A stretch of DNA of 64,000 bases. It comes from Xiphydria camelus. Taxonomy: Eukaryota; Arthropoda; Insecta; Hymenoptera; Xiphydriidae. Where the stretch lies: positions 20,391,769 to 20,455,768 of the forward strand of contig OY783201.1 in NCBI GenBank assembly GCA_963678675.1, in the 5' to 3' direction. A program made the translations under genes and the position numbers. Within the stretch, counting starts at the first letter, position 1. Each line of letters begins with the position of its first letter. Below are positions 50,213 to 59,615 of this stretch, piece by piece. Below the pieces are notes generated by a model that saw only the letters and a list, made by a program, of their open reading frames with translations, did not search any database and was not told the DNA's origin.

Positions 50213-50296
50213 AAGATAACGGCGTGGCGCAGTCGGCTAAGGCATAGACTTACCACGCAGGCGTCCCGCGTTCGATTCCCGTGCATGCACTATCTT
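50213..50296 (+). tRNA. tRNA-like sequence (pseudogene or SINE head)
   Basis: A box-like TGGCGCAGTCGG (50225-50236) and B box-like CGTTCGATTCC (50269-50279) are spaced as in a tRNA gene, and a T run (Pol III terminator type) follows at about 50295. The acceptor, D and T stems do not pair well in my folding, so a functional tRNA is unlikely; a tRNA-derived SINE head or decayed tRNA is more probable. Confidence 0.35.
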
Positions 50297-50559
50297 TTTT
50301 TTTTGCCAATTTCGAACTTTTTCACTTTCTTTATTATTCAAACTATTGCTACTAATCTTTAGAAGTAAAATAAATCTAGGTAAGGCGAAAAAACAAAATT
50401 TAAACACGTTCAATTACAAAAAGCATTTTCATTTATTCGTAACAAGTGAAATTTTAAATTTAATTGGTATACTTATCGCTAAACTCGACCAAATAATGGC
50501 TAGTTTCGCTCAGGTGAATCTCAACCGGAGTTCGGGCGCACAGGACTTGTGCGTCCAGT

Positions 50560-51460
50560 ATATGAGGGAATGGACAGGAAGAAGCGTTCCTCGATTTGAA
50601 AAATGCCATCATGACGGCGCCAGTCTTGTCACCGCCAGATTTCTCGCTTCCGTTCATGCTACAGACGGACGCGAGCGACTACGGTCTCGGGGCCGTACTC
50701 ACGCAGAACCTCGATAATGTCGAGCACGTCAACGCGTTCGCGAGCCGAACCTTGACGAACGCCGAAAGGAATTATAGCACGACGGAGAAGGAATGCCTCG
50801 GAGTCGTGTGGGCCATCAGGAAGTTCCGCCAATACGTCGAGGGATTCAAATTCACGGTAGTCACGGATCACAGTAGCCTACGGTGGCTACATAATTTGAA
50901 AAGCCCTGACGGGAGACTCGCGCGATAGGCCCTCGAATTACTCCAGTACGACTACGAAGTCGTCCATCGGAAAGGGGCATTGCATCACGTACCAGATGCA
51001 TTATCACGGATGTTCGAGCCAGACGCATCGATGGACATCGCGACAATCGAAGAAGACCTCGTACCCCCCGCGCTCTCGACACGAGAGAAGTGGTACGATC
51101 GACGGACCGAACACGTTCGACGATTCCCAACGAGTAACGCCGGATGAAAAGTCGAGAACGACCAACTATACCGATATTGTCCAAAGGCCTTTCTGGATCT
51201 GATAATGCCGGATTTGAACGCCTGGAAATTAGTCGTTCCGCCGAAGTTACGAGAAGGCATCCTCGACGAGGTACACGACGACCCGCAAGCCGGCCATCTC
51301 GGAGTTGCGAAAACGTATTTTCGGGCTCGGGATAATTATTACTGGCCCGGGATGCACCAGGACATCACCGAATATGTGCAACGATGCATCCCCTGCCAAA
51401 AGACGAAGGTCGAGCAGCGATCACCGGCCGAATTGATGGGTCAGCGCAGTGTGCACGGCC
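50560..51460 (+). pseudogene. Ty3/gypsy RNase H and integrase finger, 5'-truncated
   Basis: RNase H: LKNAIMTAPVLSPPDFSLPF, LQTDASDYGLGAVLTQN, YSTTEKECLGVVWAIRKFRQ, VVTDHSSLRWL and PDALSR. The integrase zinc finger follows (HDDPQAGHLGVAKTYFRARD...CIPCQK). In-frame stops at about 50926 (TAG) and 51145 (TGA) and a shift near 50580 break it. The frame stops at 51460, where a Transib transposon is inserted, and resumes at 54503 in the same integrase. The gag, protease and most of RT are absent upstream. Confidence 0.8.
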
Positions 51461-51717
51461 CACAGTGCGGCGACGCGTGGACAAAAATGTAAAAATAGAC
51501 CCTTTACTTTCACCTAAATTACCTGAGGAGTCATTAGCAAATAGTCCAAGTAACTGTTTTCAGGACATAATTATTAGAGTTTCCAAATATAAATAGATAG
51601 TTAATGGCCCCAAAGTAATGACATTTTGGAGGTAGCTTACTCTTCAGTCCGTCAGTTGCATATTTGCTCTCAGTGCGAATAGTTCTGCGTGAAAAGGAAT
51701 GTATTTGTAATAAGTTT

Positions 51718-53969
51718 ATGATGGAGAAAACAATGGCAGGTAAGTTATCTTGCAAACAGTGTAACATTTATCCAGTTATTGGTAATTATTTATATGTTAC
51801 CTTATTTCATATAAAAGACTGTAAAATTTGAAATTCTGTACTTTTCCTTAAATTTAAAAAAGCTGTACAAAAAAAGTATATAAAAGTATGTATCCAATTT
51901 TTTGCTATTTTCTAGCAAATTTAGTGTAGATTAAAGCTGTAATTTCCGATTTTGCAAATACATGCAAACTTTTGAAATCAACAATTGTTTTTAGGAGCAA
52001 GCCACCCTCTTACGTATGGCGACTGCTTCGAAGTTTGGGTATCGGCAAAACCTGAAGATAAATTTAGTGCTGTAAAACAATTAGTTGTAAATTCACATAA
52101 TATTCAGTATTCAGACGACCCAAAACTTCTTAACAATATTAAGTTAGTGTGTGCTAATTTGAAATCAAAGTGGATAAAGTGCTCCCGTTCGAAATCATAT
52201 TTGTTAAAGAAGGAGGGTATTTTTTTGGCCTCAAAAATTGCAGTCGGCGAAATTTCTGCTGCCAGCACCAGCTTAGATAGGCTAGACAGTAGCCGCGGTC
52301 GACCCCAAAAACCGTTCGAAGAATCTTTAGATAAAACGAAAAAACGTAGAGTTGAACCGCTATTGCGAGAACATAGTAGTGCAGAATTACGTTTCGCTGC
52401 TGATATCGCTAGCCCATCAACGTCTACAAAATTACCAGTGGTGAAGAAAGAAATTTCGTTACAGCAAACGCTTGCCCTTTATTTAGATTTAGATTTATCA
52501 CAACGTAAATATACGTTGTTAAGGACAATTGTAAATAGTGTACATAGTGATACTTTTTCTAGTTTATACAGACTTAAGCTGTTCAAATCGGGCTTTTATC
52601 CTGCAATTTCATCCGCTACTGAAATATCTGTTGAAGTTGATATTCAAGACTTATTATACAAAACTCTCAACAGTATTTCAAAACTTATTGATACTAAATG
52701 TAATATAAGTTCTTCTAATCTAACTCTTGTATGTAAATGGGGTATGGACGGGAGTTCGGGACATAGTACATACAAACAAAAGTTTGCTCAAGAAACGGCA
52801 AGCGACGAATTCATGTTTGCTTTTGCCCATTATGTTAATTGAAAAGACTTCTAGGCTTGTGCTTTGGAAAAATCCGCGTGCAGGTTCCTCACTGTACTGT
52901 CGACCGCTTAAATTTGTATTCTCTAAGGAAAATGCAGACTTAGTTAAACAAGAATACAATAAATATGACCAGTTCTTTAAACAGGATATTCAACCGTGTA
53001 AGATAAAAATCGGTGAGACAGATTTCAACGTGGATTTTGAATTTCATTTAACAATGATTGATGGAAGTATATGTAATACTATAACAATGACCAAGTCTTC
53101 TGCTACTTGCTATATTTGCGAAGCCAAGCCTAGTGAAATGAATATTTCAGATTTAACCACGTTCATACCAGATACACAAAGATATAAATATGGGTTGTCC
53201 ATTTTGCACTGTTGGATTCGTTTTTTGCAATGTTGCTTGCAAATAGCATATCGCATGCCTTTTAAAACATGGCGAGCTTCATCTGAATTTAAGGCAGTAA
53301 AAGAACAAACCAAGAAACGATTTCAAGATGAGTTTAAGATACGATTAGGGCTTAATATTGACAAACCCAAACAAGGATATGGTAGTTCCAATGATGGAAA
53401 TACTGCCAGGGTATTTTTTGAACAACATAAAAGAAGTGCTGAGATTACGGGCATTAACGAAGACTTGCTTTGTAAATTTTATACAATTTTAAGAATCATA
53501 AGCAGTAAAGAAAGAATTAATATTAATAAGTTTTATAAACTTACTACGGAAACAAGAGAGCTATACCTACGAGAGTATGCCTGGTATAATATGCCTGTTA
53601 CTGTCCACAAAATTCTAGTTCATATGGTTATGAGATAATATCTCAGTTTAATATGCCCATTGGCGAAATGTCCGAAGAGTGTCTGGAAGCTAGACATAAA
53701 GAAATTCGAAAAGAAAGATTACATCATACGCGAAAAACATCTCGAACGAAATCAAATATTGATTTGATGAATCGCTTAGTTATAACATCGGATCCGTTAT
53801 TAGCTTGTCATAGACATATTGTTTCTAACAAAAAAAAAGTGGACGTGAAGATAACAGCATTAAAGATTATTTCTTGTTGGCAGACAAACACTCTCCGTTA
53901 TCAGCATATAATATACAAAATACTCTCGAAGATAGCGACCAGTCTGAAACTGAGTCCGAGTCTGAATAA
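51718..53969 (+). pseudogene. Transib transposase, copy A, three frameshifts
   Basis: A mini-exon, 51718-51739, ends at a GTAAGT donor. The TTTTTAG acceptor at 51994 opens the main exon in matching phase (GASHPLTYGDCFEVWVSAKP). Landmarks of the RAG1-like core follow in order: CKWGMDGSSGHSTYKQ (first Asp), YCRPLKFVFSKENADL, LTMIDGSICN, a Cys pair in CYICEAKPSEMN, YGSSNDGNTARVFFEQHKRS and MPVTVHKILVH. The Glu-bearing MPIGEMSEECLEARHKEIRK aligns with the RAG1 catalytic Glu region. An acidic tail ends it (53969). Shifts lie near 52828, 53620 (2 nt) and 53830 (an A run). It would be roughly 650 residues if unbroken. The transposase would act on the CACAGTG ends. This copy is dead as read. Confidence 0.82.
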
Positions 53970-54300
53970 ATCATGTAAATAGTTCTATATATCTATATAT
54001 ATACATATGTATATATCTGTATATATTCTGTCTATATGTATCATCTGTATATCTTTATAATAAGTTGTGGAATTGTTAACGATATAAATTCTAAGAAGTG
54101 TGGTGTATATACAAAATACTCTCGAAGATAGCGATGAGTCTGAAACTGAGTCCGAGTCTAAATAAATCATGTAAATAGTTCTATATATATCTATATATAT
54201 ATACATATGTATATATCTGTATATATTTTGTCTATATGTATCATTTGTATATCTTTCTAATAAGTTGTGGAATTTTTAACGATATAAATTTTAAGAAGTT
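53911..54300. repeat. 196-bp tandem duplication of the Transib 3' end
   Basis: ATATACAAAATACTCTCGAA begins at 53911 and again at 54107. The unit covers the last codons of the transposase and a (TATATC)n-rich 3' UTR. The second copy has small changes, so it is not an assembly echo. Confidence 0.8.
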
Positions 54301-54502
54301 TAGTGTATAATGTACTATTAGAAACATAAGTCATAATTATTGATTAATTTCAGGGGTAACCGTACGGTGTATTTTGCAAATTTGTTACAATTTTTCTTTA
54401 GGCTAATAGTAAAATATTATGGTAAATTTATAATATGGCAATATTAATCCTTTTTGGAGTTATGATTTTTGTCCCATTTCTCCATAAGATCGCCGCACTG
54501 TG

Positions 54503-55442
54503 CGGCCCGTGGAAAGTCGTAGCGGCCGACGTTATGGGTCCACTACTAAGGAGTCCGAATGGATATAAATACGTGCTCGTGTTTCTCGACTTGCACAGCA
54601 AGTGGATCGAGTGCGTACCACTGCACGCTGCCACGGGGAAGCTCGTCCTCAGGGCTCTCGAACGGGATATCATTTACCGCTGGGGCTGCCCGGATACGTT
54701 TTTAACGGACAACGGGACGGAGTTCGTAAACAAGCAGATCAAGAATTATCTGAAAGGATTCGGCATCCACTTTGCGACCCTCCCGACGTATCACCCGCAG
54801 GCGAACCCCGTGGAGCGGATAAACCGAACGCTCAAGAGCATGATCGCCGCGTACACGGAGAATCATCGACGCTGGGACGACCACCTACACCAGCTACAAT
54901 TCGCGTATAACACGGCGGTTCATACGACCCTGAAGACGAGCCCAGCCTTCATAAACTTCGGACGAATACCGGCACCACCTCGTTTCGCGAGACGACTGAT
55001 CGAGGGCAGGATCGATATCTCGACGCCGGATTCACAGGACTGGGTAGATCGGATGCTACGAATGTCAGAAATCCACGATGTCGTTTTAGAGTACCTCGAG
55101 GAAGCGCACGACAGACAAGCGAAGTACTACAACCGCGGTCGCCGCGACGTCACGTACGCAGAAGGGGACGTCGTCTGGAAGAGATCGCACGTGCTATCTT
55201 CGGGAGCGCAGGGAATTGCGTCGAAACTTGCGCCGAAATTCGAGGGGCCGTACCGAATCGCGAAAGTTTTATCGCGTCGTACATGCGAACTCGCGGATCT
55301 GCGAGGCAAATCGATCGGAAAGCAGCACGTGGCGGATCTAAAACTTGCGCACATCGACGACGTTCCGACACGATTGCAAGTAGCGCCGAGAGCGAGCGAC
55401 CCTTCTCGTAACCGCGATCAGTCTCGACGGGATCGAGGATAG
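54503..55442 (+). pseudogene. Ty3/gypsy integrase core and C-terminus, after the Transib
   Basis: Continues the frame of 50560-51460 directly beyond the Transib and its CGGCC duplication. The DDE core has VVAADVMGPLLRS (Asp), FLTDNGTEFVNKQI (Asp) and HPQANPVERINRTLKSM (Glu), then WDDHLHQLQFAYNTAVHTT. A GPY/F-type C-terminal region (FEGPYRIAKVLSRRTCELAD) and a basic end (PSRNRDQSRRDRG) close it. This segment itself has no stop; the gene is broken by the Transib and by the upstream nonsense codons. Confidence 0.82.
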
Positions 55443-55614
55443 CGCTAAAACGAGCGGCATCGGTGGTAGTACCCCGATGAGGAAGACGGAACGACACGTC
55501 CGCGGCGAAACGGCGAAGACTTAATTCTGGATCGCTGAGGCCCCGAGACTAGTCGTTAATAGGAATTAAGTACCCAGATCAAAAATTACTATTCGTCTCC
55601 CTTAATACAGAAAC

Positions 55615-56175
55615 ATGGAGGACGGAACAAGGGACCACTCGCCACTGATCGCGGCCGATTCGTTCGAGCCGCCGGTGGGGGGGAATACGATCCCCATAAG
55701 GATCCACATTCCCCGAACGTACCTAGAGCGGGTATTAGGACACGGGGAAGGATCCGCGGCACCGACGACGACGCGGCCAGCCACGAGCGTGGCAACACAG
55801 ACGAGGCCGCCTACGATGAGGACGTCTACCTCCAACGACGTGGCGACGCAGACGCCACGACCAAAAATAGAGATATCGCGTCCCGTAGAAAGGGCAACGC
55901 AAACTCCTCGTCCGAGGGACCAAGTCTCACGGGCCACCGAGGTGGAAACGATGCCGAGGGGCCGGGTCTTAACCCCGACGGTGGTGCGGAAGCACCCCGG
56001 GAAGGGCGGCGAACTGAAAAACGCCATGGAGACGGCGAAGGGGTGCGCGAATTGCTTCACCCGCGGCCACGGATGGGCTTATTGTAAGAAGGCGCTGCGG
56101 GAGGACTTCTGCCGGGTCTGCTGCCGGCAGAATGTGACTTCTCGCAGTTGCCCATCCTGCCGCCAGCGGAAGTAA
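55615..56175 (+). CDS. Third ORF of the gypsy element, zinc-knuckle protein
   Basis: 186 residues, intact, in the position where retroviral-type gypsy elements carry env. It has no signal peptide or membrane segment, so it is not an envelope. The middle is a Thr/Pro/Arg-rich repeat with ATQTxRP copies. The C-terminus has a canonical CCHC knuckle, CANCFTRGHGWAYC (C-x2-C-x4-H-x4-C), followed by more paired Cys (CRVCC, CPSC). This suggests RNA or DNA binding. The ATG follows a TTAATACAG acceptor-like site by 4 nt, so expression from a spliced RNA is possible. The codon composition is GC-rich like the integrase upstream. Function unknown. Confidence 0.62.
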   Translation: MEDGTRDHSPLIAADSFEPPVGGNTIPIRIHIPRTYLERVLGHGEGSAAPTTTRPATSVATQTRPPTMRTSTSNDVATQTPRPKIEISRPVERATQTPRPRDQVSRATEVETMPRGRVLTPTVVRKHPGKGGELKNAMETAKGCANCFTRGHGWAYCKKALREDFCRVCCRQNVTSRSCPSCRQRK

Positions 56176-56344
56176 AGACAGCGGGTACAGCCGCTACGCG
56201 ACCGTAATAAAGAGATGTTACCGCACAATTATTAGCTGTGCTTTTTTTCTTTTAAATTTAGAACCCCTTTCCCATCAGGCGGCAGGCGAGGGTGATAGCG
56301 CGTAGGTCCAGGACGTTCCCTTCGGGCGCCCTTGGCCCCGTCTA

Positions 56345-56440
56345 AGGAGGGGGGAGTTTGTGACGTGGAGATTCGCTCCGCTGCCTGGTGGGGCGATGCT
56401 ATACTAATAGCCGATCATTTAGGTGAAAGTGAAATGCAGC
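56345..56440 (+). mobile_element. Polypurine tract and start of the gypsy 3' LTR
   Basis: AAGGAGGGGGGAG (about 56344-56356) is a good polypurine tract. TGTGACGTGG at 56359 has the TG start expected of an LTR. The LTR fades within about 100 bp or less and no CA end was found, so it is truncated or its end was missed. Confidence 0.5.
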
Positions 56441-57800
56441 GTTGACGATTGTAAATACCTACAATGATATGAGAAATGTCTACAGTATAAGATATCAGTA
56501 ACATTGCCTTCGAGAGATTAAGAGAAACGAAGGAATATACGTTTAAAGTCGGTAGATTGAAGAAGTATGCACACCACGCTCGGTTGAAGCCTCATACTTT
56601 ACCTTCAAATTATTAAACAAACGCGAGAAAAATGCAGGGGTACTCTGAATATTGTATTTCTTTGGACTCTCGTCTACAAGTTCATGCTATTTTTGCAGTG
56701 ACAGAATAGAAAAAATACGCAGGTATAGAAGTTAAATGTTTCTCATATACAAGGTTAGAATGAATAGCAAAGTTTGAGATGAATTTTTAAAAAATGGCCA
56801 AAAGTGACCGTGGTGTGGAACGTACCTCTACATAGAGGAAAGTGTGTTCTATAAGAGCATGTAAAATTGGCACCCCCCTCGATCCCCCTTTACGAGTTAT
56901 ACAGGGTGATCCATTTAAGTTGAACAACGTGAATATCTTGAAAATTAAGAATTTGAGAGAAAAATGTTTGAGACAAAAGTATCATCGTTCTACAAGCGGG
57001 ATTTAATGGTTATACGTTTGGTTCATTTGGTTTAGAATTTCAAAGTTGTTTGAAGGTCAACTTTGAATTTTTAAATAGGGACCCCTATTTTTTTTAAATG
57101 ATTCATATTCTTCGTACAAAACTTTACAACTTCTGTTCTACGACTTTTCGTGTTTACTTTCAGCGTTTACGAGTAATTACGTATTGAACATAGCAGTAGC
57201 ATAGAACGTAGAAGTAACAGTTACCTTTGCAATGAACACTACCGTTGGCTATTAGTTTGGCACTGTAGTCTGTTCTGTTGCGTAATTAACGGAACTCTGA
57301 TTCAAACTGATTACTATCGTTACGACCGTAAAGCGCGTTTTCTGAATTTAGGGTTATTCCCGCCTTCTGCAAAAACGACATATTTGCCGAATAACACGCG
57401 TACGTCGGTCCCTGAACAGTACGGTACCACGGCTTTTACGGAAGAGGATACGGGGCGATCTTAACGAGCCGTCTTCCGCAGTGTCCGCTCTAATAGGCAC
57501 CGCTACAAAGCGAGGGTCAATTCGGCGAAGGGGATGAATGTCGAATCTAGTCGATACCAATCAAGGAAAAATCGGGTGCATCATGCGGATACCGTACGCC
57601 ACGGCCGCGGCACTTTAACCCTTTGACGTGGGCCTCGGAAAGTCCCAAATGTCCACGTCAATTTCCACCGACATTCATTCCTCGGCCAAGTGTCGTGCTC
57701 CACGTCTCGATTACTCTCGCAGTCGTCAAGGCCAATCAAGGTTAGTCGCGTAAATTGTTCTATTCACTGTACGTGTTACTTACGCACGAAAGTGTAGACA
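56441..57800. other. Mostly unassigned; DD41D-like terminus at 56902
   Basis: CAGGGTGATCCATTTAAGTT follows TA at 56900-56901 and looks like a CAGGGTG left terminus; the partner end was not found. CTTTAACCCTTTGACGTGGG at 57613 resembles the edge of a dispersed repeat. No supported gene. Confidence 0.4.
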
Positions 57801-59615
57801 TGGAGAAGTTGCAGCAAAGGTTACACTTATACAACGCTCTCAGTGAAACAGGAAGTGATCTGCAGGACTACAACAAACTGTCAGAAATTGCCTTAAACGG
57901 TGTTAGTGTACAGAAAGTGAACGTTTGCAAGTGAAAGAATTGTTACGCCAAGTCTGTTCCAAGTTACACCAGAGATGGGTATCCGCCAATTATACTGAAG
58001 CGAGGTTTTTACAGAAGAATAGACATTGGCTGGAAATATACATGGCTCAGTTTCCCTACTGGCGAATCGTCAAGAACAACGAAACTGTTTGAGGAGTGTT
58101 CAGTGATAACGAAACGAAGAAGAACAGCGTCACTTCGCTCTCAGTATTCCTCAGCCGAATTGGCTTTTACCATAAAGATGAGGACGAGGGCAGAAGGACA
58201 CAAGCACATGTCGCAAATTACGGAGTATTTGTTGGAGCATCCTGAGGAAGCGGAGCGTATAAAGAAATGCTGTGAAGAGAAAGACACATGTCCACTTCAG
58301 CAGTATTCTAAGGAGAAGGCGTTTTCAATATTAATTGCAGCCAAGCTTTCTCGTGCACAGTACAATCTGTTAAGAAGCTCTGCACTTGAAGAAGGACATA
58401 AAATCTACCCGTCTTACTACCACGTACGACAAGCGAAAGAGGAATGCTATCCACCAAAAGAAGCTCTAGTGATATCAGAAGTTTCTGCCACAATTCAGCT
58501 TCAAGCCCTTTTAGACCAAACCGCTGCACGAATTCTGAAATTTGTTAAAGAAGGAAATGCTACGATCAGTGATAATGATTTCGTCCTATTAGTGAAGTGA
58601 GGTTGTGACGGCACATCAGGACTAACACGATATAAACAAAAAATGGCCACAACGACAACGAACGACAATGAGTGGGACCGTGGTGTGGGAAAATAAGACG
58701 CCTTCGTCTACACGTTTTTGCAGACCGATTCTTTTCGAGTTTGTTAAAGAAAGTGAGGAAGTGAGGAGCGGATCAGCAATCTTAAGGAATTTAATTATAA
58801 TGGCAATATGGCTGTTAGGTATGACTTAATTCTAACAATGGTGGACGGGAAAATTTGTTCAGCTTTAACAAAAACGTCCTTATCCATGCGTTGTTATATA
58901 TGTCAAGCTACACCAATCGAAATGAATAGTTCAACGAAAAAACCGGTACCAATGCAGCAAGATACCTTGAGTTTTGGTTTATCGTCCCTGCACGCGTGGT
59001 TTCGGTGTATGGAATGCCTTCTGCATATTGCATATCGGCTGGATATTAAAAGTGGGCAGCCAGAACAACGGAGGATAAAGAACAAGTAAAGCAGCGCAAA
59101 ATTAAGATCCAGGATGCGTTTCGAAACAGGCTTGGACTTCTCGTGGATACGGTAAAAAGCAAGGATTTGGTTCTACCAATGACGGAAACACAGCACGACG
59201 ATTCTTTGCTAATCCTGAAGTAACTGCTGGAATTACTGAAATCGATGTCGGTTTAATAAGGCGTTTCGGCATAATATTACAAGCAATTGCTTCAGGCGAA
59301 GAAATAAACACAGAAAAATTCGGCCAATTCTGCGAGCAAACTTTCCAACAATATATATCCCTGTACAAGTGGTATTACCTGCCCTGATCTGTTCATTTAA
59401 TTTTGATCCACGGTCAAGCAATAATCCAAAATGCTATTGTCCCAATCGGTAAATTATCAGAGGAAGCTCAAGAAGCATGCCACAAGGAATTTAGACGATA
59501 CCGCGAGTTCCATTCACGAAAAATCAGCAGGAAAGCTACTATCCAAGACATTCTACATCAATTCTCCTCATCTCGTCAGACCCCTATATTTCGTCTATTG
59601 ACCCAATGGTCCAGT
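57801..59615 (+). pseudogene. Transib transposase, copy B (divergent), 5' and core
   Basis: A second Transib gene. From the ATG at 57801 come MEKLQQRLHLYNALSETGSD, and after shifts LHQRWVSANYTEARFLQKNR. Next are the frame 58103-58600 (AFSILIAAKLSRAQYNLLRS, CYPPKEALVISEV) and, after a Trp-to-stop TGA at about 58599, GCDGTSGLTRYKQK with the first Asp. The rest of the core follows: FCRPILFEFVKES, ILTMVDGKICSAL, CYICQATPIEMNSS, NDGNTARRFF and the Glu region KLSEEAQEACHKEFRRYRE. At least five disruptions are needed. It differs at many positions from copy A, so it is another subfamily. The gene is split at 59616 by a nuclease-bearing element and ends at 62492. Confidence 0.75.

Larger units (their letters stand above)
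51461..54502 (+). mobile_element. Transib transposon (RAG1-related), copy A
   Basis: Ends CACAGTGCGGCGA and TCGCCGCACTGTG, flanked by the 5-bp duplication CGGCC (51456-51460 and 54503-54507). Transib elements make 5-bp GC-rich duplications, and their ends resemble V(D)J recombination signals; CACAGTG is the RSS consensus heptamer. An A-rich ACAAAAATG follows near 51481. Total length 3042 bp. Confidence 0.88.

Noticed and set aside
50213..50296. Functional tRNA gene
   Set aside because: Box motifs are present but the acceptor, D and T stems do not pair; kept only as tRNA-like.
55615..56175. Envelope gene of the gypsy element
   Set aside because: The position fits, but there is no signal peptide, furin site or membrane anchor, and the protein has a CCHC knuckle.
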